The notes beneath the pieces are model-generated. The model searched no databases and was not told the DNA's origin. It saw nothing but the letters and a program-made list of their open reading frames with translations. The translations under genes and the position numbers were made by a program. Positions 17,267 to 27,041 of a stretch of DNA of 64,000 bases are shown here, piece after piece. The DNA lies in contig NZ_CP108454.1 of the NCBI RefSeq assembly GCF_036240795.1, forward strand, positions 4,464,001 to 4,528,000, read 5' to 3'. The stretch is from Streptomyces sp. NBC_01268 (GTDB lineage Bacteria > Actinomycetota > Actinomycetes > Streptomycetales > Streptomycetaceae). Positions within the stretch are counted from its first letter, which is position 1. Every line of letters starts with the position of its first letter.

Positions 17267-20200
17267 ATGACCGAGCCGGTCGTGCGTCCCCTGCTGTCGC
17301 GGTTCGCCGCCGCCCTCGAACGGGACCCCGGCGCGCCCGCCGTGGTGGCCGACGGGGTCACCACCAGCTACGCCGCGCTCGACGCCACGGCCCGCGGGCA
17401 CGCGGCGGCGCTGCGGGCCGCCGGCGCGGGGCCCGAGACGATGGTCGCGCTGGTCGCCGACCGCGGGCCCGGCTACGTCGCGATGATGCTCGGCACGCTG
17501 CTCGCCGGTGCCGCGTTCGTCCCCGTGGAGCCGAGCGTCCCGGTCGGGCGCGCCCACCAGATGTGCGCCGGGGCCGACGTGCGGGTGCTGCTCGTCGCCC
17601 CGGGGCACGAGGAGTTCGCCGCCGCGATCGCGGGTGGCCTCGACCCGGCGCCGGCGGTGCTCGTCGCCGGGGAGCCGGCCGCCGGGGAGCCGGGGGGCGC
17701 GCCGGGCGCCGTGGCCGGGCGGCCGCGGGACGGGCTCGCGTACGTGATCTTCACGTCCGGGTCGACCGGTACGCCCAAGGGCGCCATGGTCCAGGACGGC
17801 GGCATGGACAACCACATCGCCGCCAAGATCGTCGACCTCGACCTGGGCCCGGCCGACTCCATCGGCCTCACCGCCCCGCTCTCCTTCGACATCTCGGTGT
17901 GGCAGACGCTCACCTCGCTCACCGTCGGTGCCCGCGTCGCCGTCGCCTCCCCGCGGAACATCGCCGAACCCGCCGAACTCGTCGCCTGGGTGCGGCGGCA
18001 CGGCGTCACCGTCCTGGAGATCGTCCCGTCCTTCCTCGCCGTGCTCACCGCGCAGCTCGACGACGAGATGCGGGCCGGGCTCTCCTCGCTGCGCTACCTC
18101 GTCGCCACCGGCGAGGCGCTGCCCGGCGCCGTCGCCACCCGCTGGTACGAGCACTGCCCGGACATCCCGATCGTCAACGCCTACGGTCCCACCGAGTGCT
18201 CCGACGACGTCACCCACCACATGGTGACCGCCGAGGAGAGCGCCGCCCGCGCCTGGCCGTCGATCGGGCGCGAGGTCCTCAACACGCGCCTGTACGTGGT
18301 CGACGCCGACGGGCGCGAGCTGTCCACCGGCACCGAGGGCGAACTCCTCGTCGGCGGTGACGGCGTCGGCCGCGGCTACATCGGCGACCCGGTGCGCACC
18401 GCGCTCACCTTCGTCCCCGACCACCTGTCCGGCACGCCCGGCGCCCGCCTGTACCGCACCGCCGACCGCGCGAGCCGCGCCGCCGACGGCACGATCGACT
18501 TCCACGGGCGCCGCGACCGCCAGGTGAAGATCCGGGGCCACCGGGTCGAACTCGGCGACGTCGAGGCCCAGTTGCTGCGGGTGCCCGAGGTGCAGTCGGC
18601 GGCCTGCGTGTACACCGGCGGGCGGCTGCGGGCGTTCGTGACGCTGAACGCCGAGGCCGACGTCCTCACCGCCGTGCGCGCCGTCGCCCCCGCCTACCTC
18701 GTCCCGCACGAGGTGACCGTCCTCGACCGGCTGCCGGTCAACACCTCCGGGAAGATCGCCTACCGGGCGCTCGAGGACCTGCCGTCCACCGGGACCCCGG
18801 CCCGAGCCGAGGCCTCCGCGCCGGGCACGGCGGTGGCCGCCACCCTGGACACCGTCCGCGCCCTGATCGCCGAGACCCTGCGGGTGGCGGCCGTCGGGCC
18901 GGACGACGACTTCTTCATCGCCGGCGGTGACTCGCTGACGGCGATGACCCTCGTCTCCACCGCCCGCACCCGCTTCGACGCCGAGGGCACCTCCCTGCGC
19001 GCCTTCCTGTCCCGGCCGACCGCCCGCGGCCTGCTCGCCGCGGTCGAGGCGGCGGAACCCGTCGCCCCGCACGAGGACACCGGCCCGGCCGGCACCCTCT
19101 CCTCCGGGCAGGAACGCCTCTGGTTCTTCGAGCAGCTGCACCGCAAGAAGGCGCCCAACCTGCTGATCCTCTCGCTCGACCTGCGCGGGCGGCTCGACCG
19201 GGACGCGCTGCGCCACGCGCTCGCCGCGATCGTCGCCCGGCACGAGCCGCTGCGGACCGTCTTCACCCAGGAGCGCGGCATCCCCAAGGCCGTCGTGCGG
19301 CCCACGGCCGAGATCGTCCTGGAGGAGGGCGCGACGGGCGACTTCGCGATCTCGGCCCGCACCCCCGAGCCGCCCCTGACCACCGCCCGCCTCGAACGGG
19401 TCGCGGACGACCACCACGTGCTCACCTTCGCGATGCACCACCTCGTCGCCGACGGCTGGTCCCTCGAAGTGCTCAAGCGGGACATCGCCGAGTACTACGA
19501 GCGCTACCTCGCCGGCGACGCCGAAGTGCCCCTGCCCCGCACCTCGTTCTCCCGCTACGTGGACGCCGAACGGGGCTGGCTGGCGGGCCCGGACGCCGAG
19601 GAGTGCACCCGCTACTGGACCGGCCTGCTGGCGGGCGCGCCGCCCGCGATCGACCTGCCGCTGGACCGCCCGCGCCCCGCCAAGCCGGCCTTCGTCACCG
19701 ACCACGTCGTCACCCACCTCACGGCCGAGGAGACCGCCGCGCTCGCCGCGACGGCCCGCGCCCACGGCGCCACCCCGTTCATGGCGGTGCTCGCCGCCTC
19801 GTACGTCGTGCTCCGGGACGCCACCGCCGCCACCGACCTGGTGCTCGGCATCGACTCGGTCAACCGCTCGTGGCCGGGCAGCGAGGAGCTCATCGGCACC
19901 TTCGTGAACCAGCTGCCGGTCCGCTTCTCGCCCGGCACCGCCCCGACCTTCGGCGAGCTCCTCGACCTGGCGCGGGTGCGGGTGCTCGGCGCGCAGGAGA
20001 ACGACCGGCTGCCCTTCCACAAGCTGGTCGCGGCCGTGAACCCGCCGCGCCAGGCGGGCCGCTTCCCGCTGTTCCAGGTCAAGGTCACCCACCAGGGCGC
20101 CTGGCGCACCGGGATGGCCCTGAAGGACCTGGAGGTCGTGCCGCGCGAACTGGCCGACCCCGTCATGGACCTGGACCTGATGATCGACGTCTCCGGCGAG

Positions 20201-20344
20201 AACGACCGGCTGCGCCTGGAGGTCCTGTTCTGGCCGGAGGTGCTCGACGCCTCCACGGTCGGTGGCTGGACGACGGCGCTGGCCGAGGTGCTGCGGGCCG
20301 GCGCGGCGAACCCCCACGCGGTACTGGCACTCGGTGAGAGGTGA
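17267..20344 (+). CDS. NRPS2: A-T-C module
   Basis: A 1025-residue synthetase with domains adenylation (about 10-510; P-loop 'FTSGSTGTPKG' near 160), carrier (Ser556 in 'AGGDSLTAM') and condensation (from about 611, canonical H724-H725-L-V-A-D-G). The pocket reads D-I-W-E-V-T-A-D-D-K by alignment to GrsA, nearly identical to NRPS1, so two similar basic residues, probably Dab, are expected in succession. ATG 17267 follows AAAGGAG and lies 2 bases after the NRPS1 stop. The N-terminal A domain needs the C domain at the end of NRPS1, and its own terminal C domain needs an acceptor, most simply the lone carrier protein encoded next. Confidence 0.93.
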   Translation: MTEPVVRPLLSRFAAALERDPGAPAVVADGVTTSYAALDATARGHAAALRAAGAGPETMVALVADRGPGYVAMMLGTLLAGAAFVPVEPSVPVGRAHQMCAGADVRVLLVAPGHEEFAAAIAGGLDPAPAVLVAGEPAAGEPGGAPGAVAGRPRDGLAYVIFTSGSTGTPKGAMVQDGGMDNHIAAKIVDLDLGPADSIGLTAPLSFDISVWQTLTSLTVGARVAVASPRNIAEPAELVAWVRRHGVTVLEIVPSFLAVLTAQLDDEMRAGLSSLRYLVATGEALPGAVATRWYEHCPDIPIVNAYGPTECSDDVTHHMVTAEESAARAWPSIGREVLNTRLYVVDADGRELSTGTEGELLVGGDGVGRGYIGDPVRTALTFVPDHLSGTPGARLYRTADRASRAADGTIDFHGRRDRQVKIRGHRVELGDVEAQLLRVPEVQSAACVYTGGRLRAFVTLNAEADVLTAVRAVAPAYLVPHEVTVLDRLPVNTSGKIAYRALEDLPSTGTPARAEASAPGTAVAATLDTVRALIAETLRVAAVGPDDDFFIAGGDSLTAMTLVSTARTRFDAEGTSLRAFLSRPTARGLLAAVEAAEPVAPHEDTGPAGTLSSGQERLWFFEQLHRKKAPNLLILSLDLRGRLDRDALRHALAAIVARHEPLRTVFTQERGIPKAVVRPTAEIVLEEGATGDFAISARTPEPPLTTARLERVADDHHVLTFAMHHLVADGWSLEVLKRDIAEYYERYLAGDAEVPLPRTSFSRYVDAERGWLAGPDAEECTRYWTGLLAGAPPAIDLPLDRPRPAKPAFVTDHVVTHLTAEETAALAATARAHGATPFMAVLAASYVVLRDATAATDLVLGIDSVNRSWPGSEELIGTFVNQLPVRFSPGTAPTFGELLDLARVRVLGAQENDRLPFHKLVAAVNPPRQAGRFPLFQVKVTHQGAWRTGMALKDLEVVPRELADPVMDLDLMIDVSGENDRLRLEVLFWPEVLDASTVGGWTTALAEVLRAGAANPHAVLALGER

Positions 20345-20349
20345 GGAAG

Positions 20350-20613
20350 ATGTCCACTCAGGATCAGGTCGCCGCGGTCTGGCGTGAAGTGCTGGAGCTG
20401 GAGACGGTCCCCGTCGACGAGGACTTCTTCGAGCTCGGCGGCCACTCCATGCTCGCGGTGCAGGCGCTGTACCGGCTCTCCGAGCTCACCGGCGTCGAGC
20501 TGGAGCTGGCGGACTTCTTCGAGCTCGGCACGATCGAGGAGATCGCCGTCGAGCTGGACCGCCTCATCGCCGAACGGCCCGCCGCCGAACCGGTCTTCGA
20601 GGGAGAGCTGTGA
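20350..20613 (+). CDS. stand-alone peptidyl carrier protein
   Basis: An 87-residue single thiolation domain. 'DEDFFELGGHSMLAVQAL' holds the phosphopantetheine Ser, and a typical acidic helix ('ELADFFELGTIEE') follows. There is no adenylation domain in the protein, so it must be loaded in trans by a neighbouring A domain or receive the growing chain. It lies between NRPS2, which ends in C, and NRPS3, which begins with a docking region and C, so it could act as the missing carrier between them. ATG 20350 is preferred over GTG 20341. Its stop overlaps the NRPS3 GTG start by 4 bases (GTGA). Confidence 0.93.
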   Translation: MSTQDQVAAVWREVLELETVPVDEDFFELGGHSMLAVQALYRLSELTGVELELADFFELGTIEEIAVELDRLIAERPAAEPVFEGEL

Positions 20614-23600
20614 CCGCACGGGACCTGTTGCGCCGCCTGGACGACCTCGGCGTGACGCTCACCCTCGCCGACGACCGGCTGCGCTACCGCGGCCGGGGCG
20701 AGACGCCGCCGCCCGAGCTGCTCGCCGAGATGAAGCGGCACCGGGACGAACTGGCCGACCTGGTCGGCCGCCGCGAGCGGCTGACCTGGCCCCCGGTGTC
20801 CGCGGGGGACACCGGGCCGCTGACCGCCGCCCAGCGCTCGCTCTGGGCCACCACCTACTTCGCCGAGGACGGCACCTACAACCTGTGCGCGGCCCTGCGG
20901 CTGCGCGGCCCCCTCGACCGCGACGCGTTCACCGCCGCGCTCCGCGACATCCACGACCGGCACCCGTCGCTGCGCACCCGCTTCCCGGTGACGGGCGGCG
21001 AGCCCCGGCAGCAGGTCCTGCCCGCCGTGGAGCCCCCGCTCGTCGTGACCGACGCGCCCGACCTGGACGCGTGCGCGGCCGAGTGCGCCCGCCTGGCCGA
21101 CGAGCCGCTGGCCCTGGACACGGCACCGCCGGTCGTGATGCGGCTGTTCCGGATCGGGGGCGGGGCCGACGCCGAGGGCGCCGCGCCCGCCGGGCAGGAC
21201 GCCGGGCACGACGCCGACGACCACGTCTTCTTCTTCGTCCTCCACCACGTCATCGCCGACGGCTCCTCCTTCGACCCGCTCCTCGACGACCTGGCGCGCT
21301 GCTACGCGAGCCGGGTCGCGGGCGAGGAGCCGCCGCCCGCCGCCGCCTCCGTCGGCATGGTCGACTACGCGCGCTGGGAGGCCGACCGGCTCGCCTACGC
21401 CGACCTGTCGGACGCCCGCCGCTACTGGCGCGAGCGGCTCGACGACGCCTCGCTGGGCGCGCTGCCGCTGCCGCCGCCGCGCGACGGGGCCGTGCCGGAG
21501 CGGGGCCGCGCCCACCAGGCCGTCGTCCCGGCCGACACCACCGCCGCGCTGCGGCTGCTCGCCGAGCGGAGCAGGGCGAGCCTGTTCACCGTGGTCTCCA
21601 CCGGCGTGGCCGTGGCACTGGCCCGGTCCACCGGCCGCGAGGACCTCGTGGTCGGCATGCCGACCTCCCGCCGCGACCGCACCGGTCTCGAGCGGGTCGT
21701 GGGCCTGCTGCTCGACATGGTGCCGGTGCGCCTCGACGCCACCGCCACCGCGCCGTTCACCGAGCTCGTCCGCCGCACCCGGACCGCCGTCCTCGGGGCC
21801 GTGCGCCACGCGCCCGTTCCCGACGGGGTGGCCGGCTCCGGCGCCACGTTCAACGTCATCCTCACCGACCTCGGCGCCACCCCGCCCGCGCCCGTCTTCC
21901 CGGGGCTCACGATCGAGCCCGTCGAGGTCGAGCAGGTCGGCGCCAAGTACGACCTGAACTTCCTGGTCCGCGACGACGGCGACACCCTCACCGTCGAGAT
22001 CGAGGCGGACCGGCGGGCCGTCGCCGACGCGGACGCCGCAGCGATCGGCGCGACCGTCGTCGCCGTGCTCACCGCCGCCGCGGCCGACCCGTCCGCCCCG
22101 GTCGCGACGCTCGCCGCCGGTGCCTTCGGGGTGGCCGCGCCCGGGGCCGTCGCCGCGCCCGACCGGGTGCCGCGCGCCGACGAGTCGCTGACCGGGCGCC
22201 TCGCCGAGCAGGCCCGTACGCGCGGGGAGGCGGTCGCCGTCACCGCGCCCGAGGGCGCCCTGTCGTACGCGGAGCTCCAGGCCCGGGTCGAGGCGACCGC
22301 GGGCGGGCTGCGGTCCCGGGGCATCGGCGCCGGCCAGGTCGTCGCGGTCTCGCTGCCGCGCGGCCTGGACCTGGTCGTCGCGATCCTCGGGGTGATGGCC
22401 TCGGGCGCCGCCTCGCTCGTGCTGCACGAGTCCTGGCCCACCGCGCGGGTGACCGACGTCCTCGACGACTCGGGCGCCCGGCTCACGATCACCGAGGACG
22501 CCACCGTCCCGGGCGTCCGCGCCACGCTCGCCGAACTGGCCCTGGAACAGGCACCCTTGGCTGCGGTCCCGGCGCACGCCGCCGCGTACGTGATCTACAC
22601 CTCCGGGTCCACCGGCCGCCCCAAGGGCGTGCGGGTCACCCACCACAACGTGCTCAGCCTCCTCGACGCCACCGCCGGCGGCTACGGCCTCGGCCCGGAC
22701 GACGTGTGGACGCTCTTCCACGCCTGCTCGTTCGACGTCTCCATGTACGAGATGTTCGGCTGCCTGCTGCACGGCGGGCGGCTCGTCGTGGTGCCGCGGC
22801 TGACGACGTGGGAGCCGGAGGAGTTCGCCGAACTCTGCGCCCGCGAGCGGGTCACGGTGCTCAGCCAGACGCCGTCCGCGCTCACCGTGATGCTCCCCGC
22901 GCTCGCCGCCCGCCCCGACGCCACCGCGCACATCCGCTACGTGCTGTTCGCGGGTGAGGCACTCGACCGGCGGCTCGTCGAGCGCTGGTACGAGGAGATC
23001 GGCGACCGGACCCAGCTCGTCAACATGTACGGGATCACCGAGACGACCGTGCACGCCTCCTGGCGCCTGCTGCGCCCCGAGGACGTACGGACCGCCGAGT
23101 CGGACATCGGCACCCCGCTGCCCGGCACCGCGCTGCACGTCCTGCACGACGACGGCGTGCCGGTCGCCGACCGCTGCGTCGGCGAGATCTACGTCGGCGG
23201 CCCGCAGGTCAGCGACGGCTACCTCGGCCGGCCCCGGGAGACCGCCCTGCGGTTCCTGCCGGACCCCTTCACCGACGTGCCCGGCGCCCGCATGTACCGC
23301 TCCGGCGACCTCGCCCGGCGCAACGGCACCACCCTCGCCTACCTCGGCCGCCGCGACCGGCAGGTGCAGGTCAACGGCTTCCGGGTGGAGCTCGCCGAGA
23401 TCGAGGCCGCGCTCTCCGCCCGCCCCGGCGTGGACGCGGCCGGAGCGGCCGTCACCACCGACGACAGCGGCGCCCACCTGGTGGCCGTCGTCGTCCCCGC
23501 CGCCGGTGCCGCGCCCGAACCGGCGGACCTCCTCGCCGCGGTGCGCACCACGCTGCCCCGCTACATGGTGCCGCGCACCGTCGCCGTCGTGGACGCGCTG

Positions 23601-26600
23601 CCGCTGACCACCAACGGCAAGCTGGACCGCACGGCCGTGGTCGCCGCCGCGTCCGCCGCCACGACCGGTACGCCGACCGCCCCCGAGCCCGGCGCCCTGC
23701 CCGTCGGCGTTCGCGAGACGGTGCTGCTGGACCTGTTCCGCGAGGTCCTCGGCGATCCCGCCGTGGGCACCGCCACCGACTTCTTCGACGCGGGCGGCGA
23801 CTCCATGCGCGCCATCCGCCTGGTCGGCCTCGCGAAGGACCGGGGACTCGGCCTGACCGTCCAGGACGTGTACGCCGCGCCGACCGTCGCCGCCCTCGCG
23901 CCGCTGGCCGCCGAGGGGGCCGAACCGCCCGCCGCGCGCGAGCCGTTCGCCCTGCTGCCGGCGCCGGCCGCGACCGGCTTCGCGCCCGACGTCGTCGACG
24001 CGTTCCCGATGACCGCCCTGCAGTCCGGGATGATCTACCACCAGGAGATGGCGCCCGGCGCCCGCGTCTACCACATCATGCTCAGCTACCGGGTGCGCGG
24101 AGCGATGGACCCGGCCGCCTTCCGGGCCGCCGCGCAGGCCGTCACCGACGCGCACCCGATCCTGCGCACCAGCTTCGACCTCGCCAACGCGCTCGGCCCC
24201 GTGCAGCGCGTCCACAGCGGCGTCACCGTGCCGGTCGACTTCGAGGACCTGACCCGGCTCGGCGACGACGCGCAGCGGGAGCGGATCCGGCAGGTCGTGG
24301 CGCGCGAGACCGCCACCGACTTCGACCTGTCCGCGCCGCCGCTGCTCCGGCTCGTCGTGCTCACCACCTCGGCCGACGACTACCAGCTGATCTTCACCCA
24401 CCACCACGCCATCCTCGACGGCTGGTCGGTGAACATCTTCTTCGAGGACCTCCAGGCCCAGTACCAGGCGCTGCTCGCCACCGGCACGGCCCCGCCGCTG
24501 CCCCGCCCGCGCACCGCGTTCGGCGACTACGTGGCCCTGGAGCAGCGGGCCGTGGCCGACGCGGGGCACCGCGCGTTCTGGGCGGGCCGCACCGCCGGCA
24601 AGGCCCGGCTGGTCGCCCCGGACCGCACGGGTGCGCCCGTGATGCGCCAGCACCACGCGCACTTCACCGGACAGCTCGACGCGCTGCGCGCCACCGCGGC
24701 GCGGCTCGGCGTGCCGCTGAAGGCGCTGCTGGCCGCCTCGCACCTGCGGGTCGTGTCCTGGCTGACCGGCGCCGACTCCGTGGGCACCAGCATGGTCGTC
24801 GCCTGCCGCCCCGAGACCCAGGACTCCGACCGGGTCCTCGGCCTCTTCCTCAACCAGCTGCCGCTGCGGGTGGCGCTCGAAGGGCAGACCTGGGCGGAGC
24901 TGGCGGCGCGCGCCCACGAGGAGGAGCAGGAGGTCATCCGGCACCGCTGGTACCCGAACGCCGCGATCCAGAGCGCGTACGGGCCGGAGCCGATGTTCGA
25001 CTCCAGCTTCAACTTCACCGACTACCACAACACCCGGCAGATGGTCCGGGACGGCGCCCTCCAGCTGCTCGACGCCGACGAGCTGGAGTCCACCCACTAC
25101 GCGTACAGCTCGGCCTTCACCGTCGACGTCCGCACCCAGGAGCTGCGGCTCCTCATGGAGTACGACGCGGCGGCACTGCCCGAGAGCACGCTGGTCCTCG
25201 CGGCGGAGGCGCACCGCCGGGCGCTCGCCGCGATCGTCGCCGACCCCGACCGCCCCTTCCGCGACACGGAGCTGCCGGGGATCGCGGACCTGGCGCGCCT
25301 GATGGCCTCGGGCACGGCGCCCGTGGCCACGGCGCCCGTCGTCACGGCGTCCGTGGCCCCCGCCGCGGTGCCCCCCGCCGTCGTGGCCCCGCTCGTCCCG
25401 GCCCCGCGCCCCGTGCCCGTACCCGCCGTCTCCGCCCCGACCGGGTCGGACCTGGAGGCGGACGTGCGGGCCGTGTGGACCGAGGTCCTGGGCGTCCGGG
25501 AGCTCGACGCCACGACCTCGTTCTTCGACGCGGGCGGCGACTCGCTCACCGCGATGCAGGTGGTCAGCAGGCTCCGCGCCCGGCACGGCGCCCTGTCCAT
25601 GCGGACGTTCATGGCGGCACCCACCGTCGCGGGCCTCGCCGAGGCCCTCGGAGGCGGTACCGCGCCGCAGCCCACGGCCACGGCTACGGCGACTGCGACG
25701 CAGGCCGCGCCGTCCGGCCGCCACCCGCTCTCCCTCGCGCAGCGCCAGATGTGGGAGATCGCCGGCCGGCTGCCCGGCGTCGGCCTGTTCGGGATGGCGG
25801 GCGCGCTGAGCGCCGACGGGCCGCTCGAACTGCCCCTCCTGGAGCGCACCTTCGCCGAGCTCGCCGCCCGGCACGAGGCGCTGCGCACCCGCATCGAGGA
25901 CACCGCCGACGGCCCCGTGCAGGTGGTCGAGGAGCGGGTCACGGTCGCCGTCGACGTCAACGACCTCAGTGCCGAGGCGCACCCGGACCGGGCCTGCGAG
26001 AAGCTGATGGCCGCCGCCGCGCGCGAGCCGCTGCCGTTGGACCGGGCGCCGCTCATGCGGGTCGTTGTGCACCGGCTGGCCGCCGACCGGCACGTGATCT
26101 TCCTGAACATCCACCACATCGTCTGCGACGGCTGGTCGCTCACCCTGCTGCTGTCCGACGCGGCCCGGATCTACCGCGAGCTGGCCACCGACGGCACGCT
26201 CGCGCCCCGGCCGGTCCCGCGCGGCAGCGGCTGGCTGGCCCGGGACCGGGCCGACTGGCTCCGCAGCGGGGAGGCGGCGCGCCAGCGCGCGTTCTGGCTG
26301 GACCGGCTGACTCCGCCGTGGGGCGCGCTCGCGGACGGCCCCGGCAGCCGCTTCGCCGAGCTGGGCACGGCCACGTTCGTGCAGCGCCTGCGGTCGGCGT
26401 CGACCCGGGCGACCCTGTCGGCCGAGGACATGGCCGCCGTACGGGCCGCCGCGCGCAAGCACGGCATGACCGACTTCATGCTCGTGCTCGCCGCGTACGC
26501 GGCGACGCTGCGGGCGTGGAGCGGGCAGCGGGACATCCGGATCGCCACCATGCTCGCCAACCGGGTCGAGCCCGGCCTGGACGAGGTGGTGGGGCTGGTC

Positions 26601-27041
26601 GCCAACACGGTCGTGCTGCGCCTGCTGCTCGACGACCCCGATCCGGTGGCGGTCGGCCGGCAGGCCCGCGAGGTCTGCGTCGCCGCGCTCGACCACCAGG
26701 AGCTGCCGTTCGAGGAGGTGCTCTCCGGGATCCGCGAGCGGCACCCGGAGGCGGGCCCGGTCTTCGAGGCGATGCTCGTCGCGCAGGAGGAGACCCCGGC
26801 CGCCGCTCCCGGCGACGGCCTGGTCTTCGCCCCGTACCGGTCCGAGCGCGACGTGCTCGGCGCCCGGGTCGTGGCCACCGCGTCGGACTTCGTGGTGGGG
26901 ATCGCCCCGATCGGCGGCGAGCTGCTGTTCGAGCTGCGCTACAAGCCGGCGACCACGCCGGACGCGCTGGCCGCCGAGCTGCTGACCGCGATCACGACCG
27001 CCGTGCGCGACACCGCGGCGGCCCTCCTGGAGACCCCGTGA
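20610..27041 (+). CDS. NRPS3: docking-C-A-T-C-T-C, with an A-less carrier domain
   Basis: A 2143-residue synthetase. Residues 1-52 form a TubC-type N-terminal docking domain ('DLLRRLDDLGVTLTLADDRL'). Then come condensation (H212-H-V-I-A-D-G), adenylation (P-loop near 660, 'FDVSMYEMFG', 'NMYGITETTVH'), carrier (Ser1065), condensation (from about 1132, H1265-H-A-I-L-D-G), an Ala/Pro/Val-rich linker near 1571-1613, carrier (Ser1645) and a final condensation domain (H1835-H-I-V-C-D-G). I read the A pocket as D-V-Y-S-L-A-M-V-H-K, closest to Thr/Ser-type codes; Dap is conceivable. The second carrier has no adenylation partner. No thioesterase, reductase or epimerase is present, so release may occur by the last C domain with a free or carrier-bound amine. 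Its stop overlaps the acylase gene. Confidence 0.93.
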   Translation: MTARDLLRRLDDLGVTLTLADDRLRYRGRGETPPPELLAEMKRHRDELADLVGRRERLTWPPVSAGDTGPLTAAQRSLWATTYFAEDGTYNLCAALRLRGPLDRDAFTAALRDIHDRHPSLRTRFPVTGGEPRQQVLPAVEPPLVVTDAPDLDACAAECARLADEPLALDTAPPVVMRLFRIGGGADAEGAAPAGQDAGHDADDHVFFFVLHHVIADGSSFDPLLDDLARCYASRVAGEEPPPAAASVGMVDYARWEADRLAYADLSDARRYWRERLDDASLGALPLPPPRDGAVPERGRAHQAVVPADTTAALRLLAERSRASLFTVVSTGVAVALARSTGREDLVVGMPTSRRDRTGLERVVGLLLDMVPVRLDATATAPFTELVRRTRTAVLGAVRHAPVPDGVAGSGATFNVILTDLGATPPAPVFPGLTIEPVEVEQVGAKYDLNFLVRDDGDTLTVEIEADRRAVADADAAAIGATVVAVLTAAAADPSAPVATLAAGAFGVAAPGAVAAPDRVPRADESLTGRLAEQARTRGEAVAVTAPEGALSYAELQARVEATAGGLRSRGIGAGQVVAVSLPRGLDLVVAILGVMASGAASLVLHESWPTARVTDVLDDSGARLTITEDATVPGVRATLAELALEQAPLAAVPAHAAAYVIYTSGSTGRPKGVRVTHHNVLSLLDATAGGYGLGPDDVWTLFHACSFDVSMYEMFGCLLHGGRLVVVPRLTTWEPEEFAELCARERVTVLSQTPSALTVMLPALAARPDATAHIRYVLFAGEALDRRLVERWYEEIGDRTQLVNMYGITETTVHASWRLLRPEDVRTAESDIGTPLPGTALHVLHDDGVPVADRCVGEIYVGGPQVSDGYLGRPRETALRFLPDPFTDVPGARMYRSGDLARRNGTTLAYLGRRDRQVQVNGFRVELAEIEAALSARPGVDAAGAAVTTDDSGAHLVAVVVPAAGAAPEPADLLAAVRTTLPRYMVPRTVAVVDALPLTTNGKLDRTAVVAAASAATTGTPTAPEPGALPVGVRETVLLDLFREVLGDPAVGTATDFFDAGGDSMRAIRLVGLAKDRGLGLTVQDVYAAPTVAALAPLAAEGAEPPAAREPFALLPAPAATGFAPDVVDAFPMTALQSGMIYHQEMAPGARVYHIMLSYRVRGAMDPAAFRAAAQAVTDAHPILRTSFDLANALGPVQRVHSGVTVPVDFEDLTRLGDDAQRERIRQVVARETATDFDLSAPPLLRLVVLTTSADDYQLIFTHHHAILDGWSVNIFFEDLQAQYQALLATGTAPPLPRPRTAFGDYVALEQRAVADAGHRAFWAGRTAGKARLVAPDRTGAPVMRQHHAHFTGQLDALRATAARLGVPLKALLAASHLRVVSWLTGADSVGTSMVVACRPETQDSDRVLGLFLNQLPLRVALEGQTWAELAARAHEEEQEVIRHRWYPNAAIQSAYGPEPMFDSSFNFTDYHNTRQMVRDGALQLLDADELESTHYAYSSAFTVDVRTQELRLLMEYDAAALPESTLVLAAEAHRRALAAIVADPDRPFRDTELPGIADLARLMASGTAPVATAPVVTASVAPAAVPPAVVAPLVPAPRPVPVPAVSAPTGSDLEADVRAVWTEVLGVRELDATTSFFDAGGDSLTAMQVVSRLRARHGALSMRTFMAAPTVAGLAEALGGGTAPQPTATATATATQAAPSGRHPLSLAQRQMWEIAGRLPGVGLFGMAGALSADGPLELPLLERTFAELAARHEALRTRIEDTADGPVQVVEERVTVAVDVNDLSAEAHPDRACEKLMAAAAREPLPLDRAPLMRVVVHRLAADRHVIFLNIHHIVCDGWSLTLLLSDAARIYRELATDGTLAPRPVPRGSGWLARDRADWLRSGEAARQRAFWLDRLTPPWGALADGPGSRFAELGTATFVQRLRSASTRATLSAEDMAAVRAAARKHGMTDFMLVLAAYAATLRAWSGQRDIRIATMLANRVEPGLDEVVGLVANTVVLRLLLDDPDPVAVGRQAREVCVAALDHQELPFEEVLSGIRERHPEAGPVFEAMLVAQEETPAAAPGDGLVFAPYRSERDVLGARVVATASDFVVGIAPIGGELLFELRYKPATTPDALAAELLTAITTAVRDTAAALLETP

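Noticed and set aside
20364..26744. A 2126-codon minus-strand frame opposite NRPS3
   Set aside because: Same shadow effect; composition is low-complexity and no family motif is present.
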